A DNA stretch of 64,000 bases from NCBI RefSeq assembly GCF_037963865.1, contig NZ_CP150170.1, positions 1,426,001 to 1,490,000 on the forward strand, written 5' to 3'. How positions within the stretch are numbered: position 1 is the first letter of the stretch; each line of letters begins with the position of its first letter. A model generated the notes under the pieces. That model searched no databases. It was not told the origin of the DNA and saw only the letters and a program-made list of their open reading frames with translations. Positions 53,101-62,207 of the stretch are shown here, piece by piece. The translations under genes were made by a program, and so were the position numbers. The stretch is from Paenibacillus sp. FSL R10-2734 (GTDB lineage Bacteria > Bacillota > Bacilli > Paenibacillales > Paenibacillaceae).

Positions 53101-53781
53101 TTAACGTCTCCTCCTTTCGAGTTCCTCTAACTTTTTTAGAAAAGCATTCTCCGCACGCAGGCGTGCATTCTCGTATTCCAGCTTTTGCATCGCGAGTTTG
53201 TGGCGATCTGCTTCGGTAAGTTCTTCAGGCGCTTTGGTGCGTCCTCTGCCGTCTCGTAACGCCTCTTCACCACCTGCTTCGTACTTCTTTACCCAGCTAT
53301 ATACTTGTTGGTAAGAAACGTGAAAATGGGTTGCTGTCTTCGTATAGTCTTGTCCATTTGAAAGACAGTACAGCACGATATCCATCCGCTCCTGCCAAGT
53401 GGTTGCGCGTCCTTTGGTCATAGCTCTAGTTCCTCCTAAATTAGCAGTTAAGCTGTTGCTATGACCATTATACTTCTTAATCCAATTGGCAAGTTGGGTT
53501 GTGCTTGCAATCTTATACTTGTAGATGATTTGGCTTTGCGACAATTTCTCCTCGAGATAATCCCTAACTGCTTGGAGTTTGAGCTCTGGCGAATACTTTT
53601 GATTGTGGGATCGCACCTCCAGGCCTTCGTAACCGTACAATTGATAACGTCTTCGCCACTTCACTACAGATGTTTTGGATAAGTCGTATTTTCGAGCCGC
53701 AGCTTTTAAACTAATTTGGCCGCATTCAATTTCTTGGAGAATCGTTAATTTTTCAAGTGCCGTAAACTTTTTTTGTTCCAT
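53101..53781 (-). CDS. IS3-family OrfA (DNA-binding)
   Basis: A 226-residue protein with two helix-turn-helix units (about 5-50: 'GQISLKAAARKYDLSKTSVV'; about 125-170: 'DYTKTATHFHVSYQQVYSWV'), then a leucine-zipper-like helix (about 190-226). It binds the inverted repeats. ATG 53781 has GGGGAG 7 bases upstream; ATG 53796 is in frame but would use the inverted-repeat region. AAAAAAG at 53137-53131 near the 3' end allows a shift into orfB. Confidence 0.9.
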   Translation of the reverse strand: MEQKKFTALEKLTILQEIECGQISLKAAARKYDLSKTSVVKWRRRYQLYGYEGLEVRSHNQKYSPELKLQAVRDYLEEKLSQSQIIYKYKIASTTQLANWIKKYNGHSNSLTANLGGTRAMTKGRATTWQERMDIVLYCLSNGQDYTKTATHFHVSYQQVYSWVKKYEAGGEEALRDGRGRTKAPEELTEADRHKLAMQKLEYENARLRAENAFLKKLEELERRRR

Positions 53782-53891
53782 AAAAATGCTCCCCATACAG
53801 CAACAGGTTTTTATTATTTCGCCTGTCTACTATATGGGGAGCATATCAAGTGGCTACGAGATATCCCTTTTTGTATATTACCCGAGTCTAT

Positions 53892-55370
53892 TTATTCTGG
53901 GTGAGTACTTAGATCGCATTTATCCAAAGGAATAAGACTACTCTTTCGGAACCAGCGATAGCCGAACCAGATTAAGACAAACAGCGGTAAGCTGATATAA
54001 GAAACGGCAATGCCGTACCAGTCGATATTTCCACCTGAGAAGGCGCCCATATTCTGACCGAGTATCGCTACAATACAAAGTGCTAAGGCAAAGATAGGTC
54101 CGAATGGGAACCATCTAGCTCGGTAAGGTAGTTCATCTAGTGAATGGCCTTGCGCTATAAAAGCACGTCTGAAACGGTAGTGGCAGACCGCAATGCCTAG
54201 CCAGTTAATAAATCCGCACATACCGGAGGCGTTTAACAGCCAGTTATATACGGCACCGTCACCAAAGAACGAAGCGAGAAAGGCGAGCATTCCGACAGCA
54301 GTAGTCACCAGCAAAGCGCCAACAGGGACACCACGGCGATTGAGCTTGGCGAGTGCACGCGGAGCCATTCCATCCTTAGCCATTGCATACAGGACACGGG
54401 TGGAGGCATACATTCCGGAGTTCCCGGCTGACAATACGGAGCTGAGAATGACGGCATTCATTACGGATGCGGCAATGGCAAGCCCTGCCTTATTGAACAC
54501 GATCGTAAACGGACTGACTCCGATATCATCGATGCCACCGCGGAGAAGATCTGGATTCGTATAAGGAATCAGCATTCCGATTACAAATATGGCAAGGATA
54601 TAGAAGATTAATATACGCCAGAATACTTGGCGGATCGCAATCGGGACGTTGCGACGAGGGTTCTCACTCTCACCAGCGGCAACACCGATTAGCTCGGTAC
54701 CCTGGAAGGAGAAACCTGCTGCCATAAAGACCCCGACGAAGGCAAAGAAGCCACCGTGGAAGGAGCTGCCACCGATTTGGAAGTTACTAAAGCCTACTGC
54801 TTTTCCACCCATAATGCCGAATATCATGAGGACCCCGACAACGAGGAAGGCGATAACAGTAATGATTTTGATAATGGCAAACCAATATTCTGATTCCCCA
54901 TATCCACGAGATGATAGGAAGTTAAGGCCGAACATCAGCAGTAGGAACACCAGACTCCAGAGAAAGGAGGGGCTGTCTGGGAACCAGTATTTAATGATGA
55001 CGGTAGCCGCTGATAGCTCTGCTGCAATCGTGACCGCCCAGTTGTACCAGAAGTTCCAACCGATGGCGAAGCCAAAGGCGGGGCTGACGAAACGAGTTCC
55101 GTAAGTACTGAAGGACCCGGAGTCCGGTAAATAGGTGGCGAGCTCTCCAAGACTAGTCATGAGAAAGTAAACCATTACGCCCACAGCCGTATAAGCTAGA
55201 AGGGCTCCACCAGGTCCTGCGGAAGCGATCGCGCCGCCACTGGCTAGAAACAGACCAGTACCAATAGATCCGCCTAGCGCGATCATGGTCAAATGCCTTG
55301 CTTTGAACGATTTTTTAAGCGCGGGCTGATTATTATTGCCTAGCGCTGGGTTTTGCTGATTGCCCTGCAT
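53892..55370 (-). CDS. lysP: Lysine permease (APC family)
   Basis: A 492-residue amino-acid/proton symporter with 12 membrane segments. It closely follows E. coli LysP in my memory: KARHLTMIALGGSIGTGLF, 'GWNFWYNWAVTIAAEL', 'GFSFQGTELIGVAAGESENP' and 'SAGNSGMYASTRVLYAMAKD'. AGGAG precedes the ATG. The lysine riboswitch upstream (55605-55793) independently supports lysine as substrate. The gene now ends 44 bases from an IS element whose insertion broke the shared terminator. Confidence 0.93.
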   Translation of the reverse strand: MQGNQQNPALGNNNQPALKKSFKARHLTMIALGGSIGTGLFLASGGAIASAGPGGALLAYTAVGVMVYFLMTSLGELATYLPDSGSFSTYGTRFVSPAFGFAIGWNFWYNWAVTIAAELSAATVIIKYWFPDSPSFLWSLVFLLLMFGLNFLSSRGYGESEYWFAIIKIITVIAFLVVGVLMIFGIMGGKAVGFSNFQIGGSSFHGGFFAFVGVFMAAGFSFQGTELIGVAAGESENPRRNVPIAIRQVFWRILIFYILAIFVIGMLIPYTNPDLLRGGIDDIGVSPFTIVFNKAGLAIAASVMNAVILSSVLSAGNSGMYASTRVLYAMAKDGMAPRALAKLNRRGVPVGALLVTTAVGMLAFLASFFGDGAVYNWLLNASGMCGFINWLGIAVCHYRFRRAFIAQGHSLDELPYRARWFPFGPIFALALCIVAILGQNMGAFSGGNIDWYGIAVSYISLPLFVLIWFGYRWFRKSSLIPLDKCDLSTHPE

Positions 55371-55431
55371 GAATATGACACTCCTTATGATCTAATCTTA
55401 CTGTTCATGAACGGGGAGTGCTGAGCTGTTG

Positions 55432-55450
55432 CCTCCCGCAGAGCGGGAGG
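55432..55450 (-). other. Hairpin between riboswitch and lysP
   Basis: CCTCCCGC and GCGGGAGG form a perfect 8-base stem about 60-80 bases before the lysP start, without a T-run. Confidence 0.5.
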
Positions 55451-55511
55451 TATAGTTCGTGATTTCCAGAACGTTATGGATGACTGCACGAAATATGCAA
55501 ATTCTGTAAAT

Positions 55512-55541
55512 GCAAAGAAACCGCAGACTATGTCTGCGGCT
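55512..55541 (-). terminator. Riboswitch-linked terminator
   Basis: On the reverse strand CCGCAGAC and GTCTGCGG form a stem followed by TTTCTTT, downstream of the lysine aptamer; lysine binding should favour this terminator. Confidence 0.75.
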
Positions 55542-55604
55542 TCCATCTATACAGCTCCGCATCATACTCCCTGTGAAGATAGCGCAACACACTGTATTCT
55601 GCTA

Positions 55605-55793
55605 TTTACGCAGGCTGTACAATGTGACAGTTCCGTGCCTTTCGGCAACGGCCCCAGCCTGCACCGCTGTAAGAGCGACAGTGCAAGCTTCGGCAGATAT
55701 CCCTTTCAGCGTGATTCATAGACGGCTCTAACGTCTCCACACGCTTACTCTTTATATCCGCGACCTCTACCTCATCTTAGTATGACGAGGCTA
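55605..55793 (-). promoter_or_regulatory. Lysine riboswitch (L box)
   Basis: On the reverse strand the L-box landmarks appear in order: GATGAGGTAGAGGTCGCGG, AAAGAGTA, GCTGAAAGGG, TGCCGAAGC, CAGGCTGGGGCCGTTGCC and GGAACTGTCAC. They are followed by a terminator and lysP. High lysine should stop transcription and so limit uptake. Confidence 0.9.
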
Positions 55794-55880
55794 TCTTTAC
55801 TTCATTCATTTATAAACAACAGGAATTAGTATAAAGGAAATTTACCTATCAAAGCAATGACAAAATCAGGTACTTCCGTA

Positions 55881-57017
55881 TTAATTGCGACGGCGCTCTG
55901 ACATCTGCTGCCAGACGGTGCCTGCTGCAGCTTCACCTGAAGCGATGCGCTCCAAAGCCATCTTGGCCTGAAGGCCAACCTCGAACTCTGGATCATCGGC
56001 AGCGAGCGTGAGCGCAGCTTGAGCTTCGGATGTGCCAACTTCATAGAGGAAGCGAGCAGCGCGCCAGCGGACAAGCTTGCTCTTATCCGTTAGTGCCGCC
56101 GTCATCACTGGTGTGGCGGCAGGGTCGCCGATGTCGGACAGGGTATCGCCAGCCGTACGTCTCACGGCTGGGGCGCTGTCTGCCATCGCCTCATAGAGCA
56201 GCTCCATCGCCTCGGGCGTGCGAAGGTCGCCCAGATACACGACCGCAAGCCTGCGAATATGCAGCTTGGGATCGTGTAGCGCCGCCTTAAGCTCCGGCAG
56301 GAACTCCGCCGTCGGCGTAAGATCCTCTAGCGCGGCGTAGCGCACGCGCCAATCCTCATGCTTCAGGTCTCGCAGCAGCTCGACCTGAGTGCGAGTTCGT
56401 TTTTGCTCGACGAACTCACCTTCGGCTCCGTGCGCAATGGCTTGCTGCACGAGGGAGTCGAGGCGTTCCTGTGGATACGCCGCTTCGATCTCTTGCTCGA
56501 CCTCGCGTGCAATATCCGCGGGCTCGCCATAACGCACGCCGTAATCGGTGAGCTTGCGCTCCTTGATCATCACGGCGCTAGCCACATCCATAACCGCTTT
56601 AGTGAAGCGGTTGGCTAAGGATATGCGCTCCTCATTCGCGCCCGTTTTTACGCGGATTTGCATCGGAATTCCGCGGAACATTTGGACGAAGACCTGTGCT
56701 TCCCCAAAATGAACACCGGCATTCTCGTCGGCTAGGCTCCAATCTCCAGTTAAACCTTCGCTGCTCCCGAAACGACTTTGAACTTCTCTTAGAATGGCTG
56801 CCCAATCGGCATTGCCCTTACGCTCAAGAGCTGCGAAGTCAGCAGCGTGATAAATGCTAGTAACGCCCGGTATCGTCAACATTTCACGTGCCCAAGCAGG
56901 TGCGGAACGCTCACTTTCTGGAGTGTAGGTTCTGCGAATTCCGGGTTCTAAACTTTCGTCCAAATGAAGCTTCATCGTATTTGGACTTGGAGTCGGTTCA
57001 ATAAATGTAATCTTCAT
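55881..57017 (-). CDS. CvfC/YpgR-like protein: NFU N-domain plus HEAT repeats
   Basis: A 378-residue cytoplasmic protein of the 'conserved virulence factor C' family (B. subtilis YpgR is of the same length). Residues 1-90 resemble the Nfu N-terminal domain ('PSPNTMKLHLDE', 'IPGVTSIYHAADF'). Residues about 215-365 are HEAT-like repeats ('DEDWRVRYAALEDL'-type, seen as HEDWRVRYAALEDLTP, LHIRRLAVVYLGDL, PAVRRTAGDTLSDIG, KLVRWRAARFLYEVG). The molecular role is unknown. ATG 57017 has GGGGGAG 6 bases upstream; an in-frame ATG at 57053 would put the ribosome site inside the gene. Confidence 0.88.
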   Translation of the reverse strand: MKITFIEPTPSPNTMKLHLDESLEPGIRRTYTPESERSAPAWAREMLTIPGVTSIYHAADFAALERKGNADWAAILREVQSRFGSSEGLTGDWSLADENAGVHFGEAQVFVQMFRGIPMQIRVKTGANEERISLANRFTKAVMDVASAVMIKERKLTDYGVRYGEPADIAREVEQEIEAAYPQERLDSLVQQAIAHGAEGEFVEQKRTRTQVELLRDLKHEDWRVRYAALEDLTPTAEFLPELKAALHDPKLHIRRLAVVYLGDLRTPEAMELLYEAMADSAPAVRRTAGDTLSDIGDPAATPVMTAALTDKSKLVRWRAARFLYEVGTSEAQAALTLAADDPEFEVGLQAKMALERIASGEAAAGTVWQQMSERRRN

Positions 57018-57261
57018 ACGTAGCTCCCCCTTGAACGGTATATGCACCGCCATACTTTATACACATATTATCTCATTTTTGGCGTGAAACACAAAAGGAC
57101 TCTTCTATTATTTCGCTAAAGTCTACAATCGTGTGGAATAAAAGGGCGAACTTTTATCATGTGATTTGTATATTTTGCAAAATGCTCTGCTGTTCAATAT
57201 AGTTGTAGTATATTCGCGAAAGCAAGGATTGCTCGGCAAACTTCTTCAGAAGAGGTGCTTG

Positions 57262-58227
57262 ATGGCTAAAATACGTTATCTAAACATCGACAATGTAAGT
57301 ACCGATAAAACACTAAAAGAATTTCGCCAGTGGCGTGAGGAGCGTCGTCGGAAGAAGAAGGACTATTCATATGTGGTGCCGAATACGCCGCCCAGATTAT
57401 CCTATCTGTCGGAGAATAAGCTGGAGACTACCATTACGTGGATTGGGCATTCAACCTTTTTTATTCAATATGAAGGGATGAATATCATTACGGATCCCAT
57501 CTGGGCGAGAAGGCTAGGCTTTGAGAAAAGATTGGGACAGCCTGGGATTTCGCTTAGCGAAGTGCCACCAATTGACCTGATTCTGATCTCGCACTCTCAT
57601 TACGACCACTTGCATATTTCCTCCATCCGTAAATTATATCGGGCAGGGACAACGTTAGTAGTTCCTGTAGGTTTAAAGCGAAAAATGCTCCGCAAAGGGT
57701 TCCACAGCTGTGTGGAGATGGAGTGGTGGCAGGAGATTACGCTTGGTTCGATTAAGCTTTCTTTTGTGCCTACCCAGCACTGGACACGGAGAACGCCTTG
57801 GGATACGAATACTTCTCATTGGGGAGGGTACATCTTAGAGCCCGCTGAGTCGGGGAAGCAGAAGCTTCCTCCGAACCTTTATTTCGCTGGGGATAGCGGT
57901 TATTTTGAAGGTTTTAAGGAGATCGGAAGACGCTATAAGATTCATGTCGCGCTTATGCCAATTGGGGCTTATGAACCGGAATGGTTTATGACCTCTCAGC
58001 ATGTGAATCCTGAGGAGGCTATACAAGCCTTCATAGATGTTGGAGCAGAGACTATGATTCCGATGCATTACGGTACCTTCAGACTTGCCGATGATACGGC
58101 CCGGGAAGCGCTGGATCGAATGGAAAATGCCCGAACTAAGCATGGGATTTGTGAGGAACGAATACGTACACTCAGCTATGGTGAAACATTGGTCGTACAA
58201 CCCGAGAATCTTACAACTGGGCAATAA
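57262..58227 (+). CDS. MBL-fold metal-dependent hydrolase (NAPE-PLD-like)
   Basis: A 321-residue metallo-beta-lactamase-fold protein. The dinuclear zinc motif is SHSHYDHLH, with further ligands in PTQHWTRRTPWDT, FAGDSGYFEG and PMHYGTF. The long basic N-terminal helix (KEFRQWREERRRKKKDYSYV) and 'TWIGHSTFFIQYEGMNIITD' match the group related to N-acyl-phosphatidylethanolamine phospholipase D, so a lipid or phosphodiester substrate is possible. ATG 57262 has AGAGGTG upstream; the open frame to 57166 lacks a ribosome site. No signal peptide. Confidence 0.9.
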   Translation: MAKIRYLNIDNVSTDKTLKEFRQWREERRRKKKDYSYVVPNTPPRLSYLSENKLETTITWIGHSTFFIQYEGMNIITDPIWARRLGFEKRLGQPGISLSEVPPIDLILISHSHYDHLHISSIRKLYRAGTTLVVPVGLKRKMLRKGFHSCVEMEWWQEITLGSIKLSFVPTQHWTRRTPWDTNTSHWGGYILEPAESGKQKLPPNLYFAGDSGYFEGFKEIGRRYKIHVALMPIGAYEPEWFMTSQHVNPEEAIQAFIDVGAETMIPMHYGTFRLADDTAREALDRMENARTKHGICEERIRTLSYGETLVVQPENLTTGQ

Positions 58228-58336
58228 CCTGAAAAAATTCCTCCTTAAATAGGTCGCCGTAAATCAGTTGGAATAAGTTTCGTAAGAGACAGATCAGCTT
58301 AAATGCCTATTTCACGGGATTTTTGCACTGATTTTA

Positions 58337-58345
58337 TGCTATAAT
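58337..58345 (+). promoter_or_regulatory. Extended -10 promoter of the ABC-F gene
   Basis: TGCTATAAT combines the TGn extension with a perfect -10 hexamer, 39 bases before the start; no convincing -35 box is seen. Confidence 0.6.
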
Positions 58346-58383
58346 GAGCCGAAACCCTAAAGTGAAAAGGATGGTAATGCGTA

Positions 58384-60009
58384 ATGATTAGCACAAGCGG
58401 CGTAACACTCCGCTACGGAAAACGAGCTCTCTTCGAAGATGTAAACATAAAATTCACCCCTGGTAACTGCTACGGCTTGATTGGTGCCAATGGTGCTGGT
58501 AAATCAACCTTTCTGAAAATTCTGTCCGGGGAGATCGAAGCGAACACGGGTGATGTTCATATAACACCAGGTGAACGCCTTGCAGTTCTGAAGCAGAATC
58601 ATTTCGAATACGATGAATTCCCAGTACTTGAAACAGTAATTATGGGTCACACTCGTCTTTATGAAATTATGAAAGAAAAGGACGCGCTTTATGCGAAGTC
58701 TGATTTCACGGAAGCAGATGGTCTACGTGCCGGTGAGCTTGAAGGCGAATTTGCAGAACTTAATGGCTGGGATGCAGAGCCGGATGCGGCGGCTATGCTG
58801 ATCGGTCTTGGCATTATGCGTGAACTGCATGACAAGAAAATGGCCGAACTGAGCGGCAATGAGAAGGTACGGGTACTCTTGGCGCAAGCCTTGTTTGGCC
58901 GTCCAAATAACCTCCTGCTCGATGAGCCTACCAACCACTTGGATCTAGAATCGATTGGCTGGTTAGAGAACTTCCTCATGGATTATGAAGGTACTGTTAT
59001 CGTCGTATCCCATGACCGTCACTTCCTGAACAAAGTATGTACGCATATTGCGGATATTGATTTTGGCAAAATCCAGATGTATGTTGGTAACTACGACTTC
59101 TGGTATGAGTCCAGTCAGCTTGCTCAAGCTTTGCAGCGTGATTCGAACAAGAAAAAGGAAGACAAGATCAAGGAACTGCAAGCCTTTATTCAGCGTTTCT
59201 CGGCCAATGCTTCCAAGTCTAAACAGGCTACATCCCGTAAGAAACAACTCGAGAAAATTACGCTGGATGACATTCGTCCATCCAACCGTAAATATCCGTT
59301 CCTCAACTTCAAACCTGAACGTGAAGCGGGTAAGCAGCTTCTGACGATCAGTGGATTGACCAAATCGGTTGAAGGTGAGAAGGTTCTTGATGAAATCAGC
59401 TTTGTAGTTAACAAAGGGGATAAGATTGCCTTCGTGGGTCCTTACTCCCAGCCTAAATCACTTCTGTTTGATGTGATTATGGGTGAGCAGGAAGCGGATG
59501 CGGGAGAATATACATGGGGAGTCACAACAACTCAAGCTTATTTCCCGAAAGACAACTCCAGCTATTTTGATGGTGTGGACTTGAATCTCGTAGAATGGCT
59601 ACGTCAGTATTCTAAAGATCAGGATGAAACGTTCCTGCGCGGATTCCTTGGACGGATGCTGTTCGCCGGTGAAGAAGCACTGAAGAAAGCAAGTGTGCTA
59701 TCCGGAGGCGAGAAGGTTCGTTGTATGTTGGCAAAGATGATGCTGAACGGTGCGAACGTGCTTGTATTCGATGAACCTACCAATCACTTGGATCTGGAAT
59801 CCATTACGGCACTGAATAACGGACTGATCGATTTCGACGGTACCATTCTGTTCACTTCCCATGACCATCAGTTCATCCAAACGATTGCTAACCGTATCAT
59901 CGAGATCACACCTACAGGTGTAATTGATCGCACGATGACTTACGATGAGTATTTAGAGAATCCTGAAATTAAGGAAATGCGTCAACGCATGTATCCTGTA
60001 GAAGTATAA
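58384..60009 (+). CDS. ABC-F family ATPase, YkpA type
   Basis: A 541-residue soluble protein with two ABC cassettes and no membrane segments; ABC-F proteins act on the ribosome. The first cassette is complete: Walker A GLIGANGAGKSTF, signature LSGNEKVRVLLAQAL, Walker B LLLDEPTNHLDLESI. A charged linker (about 240-300, SANASKSKQATSRKKQLEK) follows. The second cassette has signature LSGGEKVRCMLAKMM and Walker B LVFDEPTNHLDLES, but its Walker A is degenerate (AFVGPYSQPKSLLF, no GxGKS). I recall the same in B. subtilis YkpA, so it is a family trait rather than decay. Its role is probably translational or stress-related, not efflux. Confidence 0.93.
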   Translation: MISTSGVTLRYGKRALFEDVNIKFTPGNCYGLIGANGAGKSTFLKILSGEIEANTGDVHITPGERLAVLKQNHFEYDEFPVLETVIMGHTRLYEIMKEKDALYAKSDFTEADGLRAGELEGEFAELNGWDAEPDAAAMLIGLGIMRELHDKKMAELSGNEKVRVLLAQALFGRPNNLLLDEPTNHLDLESIGWLENFLMDYEGTVIVVSHDRHFLNKVCTHIADIDFGKIQMYVGNYDFWYESSQLAQALQRDSNKKKEDKIKELQAFIQRFSANASKSKQATSRKKQLEKITLDDIRPSNRKYPFLNFKPEREAGKQLLTISGLTKSVEGEKVLDEISFVVNKGDKIAFVGPYSQPKSLLFDVIMGEQEADAGEYTWGVTTTQAYFPKDNSSYFDGVDLNLVEWLRQYSKDQDETFLRGFLGRMLFAGEEALKKASVLSGGEKVRCMLAKMMLNGANVLVFDEPTNHLDLESITALNNGLIDFDGTILFTSHDHQFIQTIANRIIEITPTGVIDRTMTYDEYLENPEIKEMRQRMYPVEV

Positions 60010-60042
60010 TTCATGATCTCCGCTTGCGGAGAGCATTCAAGA

Positions 60043-60086
60043 AGCAGCTGCTCTAATCCTTGATGGATTAGGGCGGCTGTCTTTTT
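60043..60086 (+). terminator. Terminator after the ABC-F gene
   Basis: AGCAGC..CTCTAATCC and GGATTAG..GCTGT arms followed by TTTTT. Confidence 0.8.
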
Positions 60087-60125
60087 GAATAATGATATTT
60101 GAGAAGATACGGTAGGTGAATGTAG

Positions 60126-60743
60126 GTGAATCTTGTGGATGGGACTATTATTGTAATGAGACATGGGGAAACCGTGTTTAATACTCAAGGTCGTTACCAA
60201 GGGCAGCTGGATTCACCTCTGACTGATCTTGGTGTTGATCAAGTTAGGCAAATGGCGAGGCTGCTTCGTCATTCAGTGGGGCATCCCTCTGATTGGAAAG
60301 TGATATCAAGTCCGCTTGGAAGAGCACAACAGAGTACACAAATTCTATGTGAACTGATAGGATACGATTTCGCTAAAGTAGAAACAGATGCTAGGTTAAG
60401 TGAAGTTTCTGTTGGTTCTTGGTCGGGGCTAACGCTCAAGGAAATTGAGCAAGGGTGGCCGAATAGTCTTGAAGATACGACTATGTATGATTGGTATTTC
60501 CGTTCACCAGATGGAGAGAGCTACGAAGCGGTTCAGGAACGTGTCACAGACTGGCTGGATAGCTTGTCCTCCACTCCGCGGGTCATTGCGGTTACACATG
60601 GATTAACAAGTAGAATTCTACGGGGAGTATACGCCGGGCTTTCAAGAGAGGAAGCCTTAGCACTTGAGGTTTCCCAAAGCACATGTTTTCAGTTGGCTAA
60701 TTGTACAATAAAAAGAATCAGTAATGAATTTGATGAGTTCTAG
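60126..60743 (+). CDS. Histidine phosphatase family protein
   Basis: A 205-residue phosphoglycerate-mutase-like phosphatase. The phosphorylated His lies in IVMRHGETVFN (RHGE motif); ISSPLGRAQQST and the second catalytic His in AVTHGLTSRILRG complete the pocket. The substrate is undefined; relatives include broad phosphatases such as PhoE/YhfR and cobalamin CobC. GTG start with TAGGTG nearby, which is weak. A strong terminator follows. Confidence 0.88.
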   Translation: MNLVDGTIIVMRHGETVFNTQGRYQGQLDSPLTDLGVDQVRQMARLLRHSVGHPSDWKVISSPLGRAQQSTQILCELIGYDFAKVETDARLSEVSVGSWSGLTLKEIEQGWPNSLEDTTMYDWYFRSPDGESYEAVQERVTDWLDSLSSTPRVIAVTHGLTSRILRGVYAGLSREEALALEVSQSTCFQLANCTIKRISNEFDEF

Positions 60744-60769
60744 CCCATCCTTTAAGCGGACGAACGCAT

Positions 60770-60809
60770 AAAAGGCTGCGTTGTCCCTGAGGGATACGCA
60801 GCCTTTTAT
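60770..60809. terminator. Bidirectional terminator
   Basis: AAAAGGCTGCGT and ACGCAGCCTTTT arms between converging genes. Confidence 0.88.
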
Positions 60810-60827
60810 GTTTAATATAAGATAGTA

Positions 60828-61013
60828 CTAGGATCCGCCGGTACGACGGCGCTGGTTGTTAGGCTTTTTGTTATTCTGACTTTTTAGCGGTTTGGCGGAG
60901 CCGGCCTGAAAAGTAGATCCAGGCTTGGAGGAAGATTGTTGTTTCTTCTGCTCCAGCTTCTGCCGGATAGCTTCGGCTAAATTGATTTTTCCTTTTTCAT
61001 TGCTTTCGCTCAT
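60828..61013 (-). CDS. Small basic, probably disordered protein
   Basis: A 61-residue protein, acidic/neutral at the start (MSESNEKGKINLAEAIRQKL, probably a helix) and strongly basic and low-complexity afterwards (Gln, Ser, Lys, Asn; KKPNNQRRRTGG at the end). AAGGAGG lies just upstream of the ATG. No family recognised. The basic tail suggests nucleic-acid or ribosome contact, which is inference. Confidence 0.65.
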   Translation of the reverse strand: MSESNEKGKINLAEAIRQKLEQKKQQSSSKPGSTFQAGSAKPLKSQNNKKPNNQRRRTGGS

Positions 61014-61138
61014 TATGATAACCTCCTTCGAAGCAAGTCCTTCACTTTATTCTAATTGTTTTTAAATGTTGCTACAAGGGCAAGAATAATTGAAAGAATT
61101 CTTTTCTAACAAAACGAAAGACAAGGAGATAGCCAACA

Positions 61139-62008
61139 ATGGTTGATATTTACGAAGATATACGTAAAGGCGAGCGTGGAGCTTGGGTCAGCATAGCGGC
61201 TTACCTCATTTTATCGACATTCAAGCTTGTTAGCGGTTATCTATTCGCATCTAATGCATTGGTCGCGGACGGGGTCAATAACTTAACCGACATCGTAGCA
61301 TCTGTAGCCGTATTGGTGGGGCTGCGGATTTCGCGGAAGCCACCTGACTCTGACCATGCTTATGGTCATTTTCGGGCAGAGACAGTAGCTGCATTATTAG
61401 CTTCTTTTATTATGGCGGTAGTAGGTATTCAGGTGATTGTGGAGGCGATACGGTCCTTTTTCGATCGTGCAAAGGAAACACCGCAGCTATGGTCAGCTGG
61501 TGTGGCTCTAGTGTGTGCAGTGGCAATGATAGGAGTATACATATACAACAAAAGACTGGCTAAGCAGATAAATAGCAGTGCACTAATGGCGGCGGCCAAA
61601 GATAATTTTTCTGATGCTATGGTTAGTATAGGTGCTGCTGTTGGGATTGTGGGTGCTCAGTTCGGACTGCCATGGATTGATTCTGCGGCCGCAGTCGTTG
61701 TCGGACTGATTATCTCTAAGACAGCATGGGATATTTTTCGTGACTCGACCTACCGGCTTACCGATGGCTTTGATCAAGATAAGTTGATGGATCTACGTAG
61801 TACGATCGCTCGAACGCCGGGAGTAGAAGGGATTAAAGATGTAAAGGCACGGGTTCATGGTAATCATGTGCATGTGGATGTTGTAGTGGAGGTAGACGCG
61901 AATATAACTGTGGTTGAGGGTCATAAAATCAGTGATTCCATTGAAGAGAGAATGAGCAAGTTGCATAATATTATGAACGTGCAGGTGCATGTGGAACCTA
62001 AAGATTAA
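61139..62008 (+). CDS. Cation diffusion facilitator, probably manganese-type
   Basis: A 289-residue CDF metal exporter with six membrane segments and a cytoplasmic C-terminal metal-sensing domain (about 205-289, HGNHVHVDVVVEVDANITV). The TM2 site reads ADGVNNLTD, i.e. Asn47-xxx-Asp51 instead of the His/Asp-xxx-Asp of zinc CDFs, and TM5 has KDNFSDAMVS. DHAYGHFRAE follows TM2-TM3. This pattern resembles the Mn-exporting MneP group of B. subtilis, so Mn(II) export is the best guess. AAGGAG precedes the ATG. With mntH and the P1B-4 ATPase it makes three divalent-metal transporters in the window. Confidence 0.9.
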   Translation: MVDIYEDIRKGERGAWVSIAAYLILSTFKLVSGYLFASNALVADGVNNLTDIVASVAVLVGLRISRKPPDSDHAYGHFRAETVAALLASFIMAVVGIQVIVEAIRSFFDRAKETPQLWSAGVALVCAVAMIGVYIYNKRLAKQINSSALMAAAKDNFSDAMVSIGAAVGIVGAQFGLPWIDSAAAVVVGLIISKTAWDIFRDSTYRLTDGFDQDKLMDLRSTIARTPGVEGIKDVKARVHGNHVHVDVVVEVDANITVVEGHKISDSIEERMSKLHNIMNVQVHVEPKD

Positions 62009-62207
62009 AATTTATATTCTATTTTAAGGAAAAAACAAACAAATTCAAGGAGGATTCAAGACTTTAGTCCTGTATTTTACCATAAAGTGGCATGATTATA
62101 TGTGCAATTTGGAGCATGTTCCAAATCCCGGGCAAGCCTATAATGAGGGCATAAAGGAATGAAGCACACACCTTTATTGAAATCTCATCATGGTATTGGG
62201 GGAACGT

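Larger units (their letters stand above)
52178..53848. mobile_element. IS3-family insertion sequence, apparently intact
   Basis: 1671 bases bounded by imperfect terminal inverted repeats: TGAACTGCACCCC...AGTAGACA on the left and TGATATGCTCCCC...AGTAGACA read inward from the right. The flanks carry a 3-base direct repeat AGT (52175-52177 and 53849-53851), the target duplication expected of the IS3 family. It encodes overlapping orfA and orfB on the reverse strand with an A6G slippery site (53137-53131). The long two-helix-turn-helix OrfA suggests the IS150 subgroup. Confidence 0.95.
52148..53875. terminator. Bidirectional terminator split by an IS element
   Basis: The left arm AAAAAAGGGATATC (52150-52163) and right arm GATATCCCTTTTT (53860-53872) are complementary. 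Removing the IS and one AGT copy restores a hairpin with inner AGCC/GGCT pairing and loop TGAGT. It separated the converging transglutaminase-like and lysP genes. Confidence 0.85.

Noticed and set aside
61066..61085. Possible MntR box upstream of the CDF exporter (TTGCTACAAGGGCAA)
   Set aside because: Only about 8 of 15 positions agree with the mntH operator; too weak to call.
62009..62207. Possible c-di-AMP (ydaO) riboswitch before the NlpC/P60 gene
   Set aside because: Such genes often have one, and CCCGGG is present, but the other conserved segments were not found and the leader is too short.
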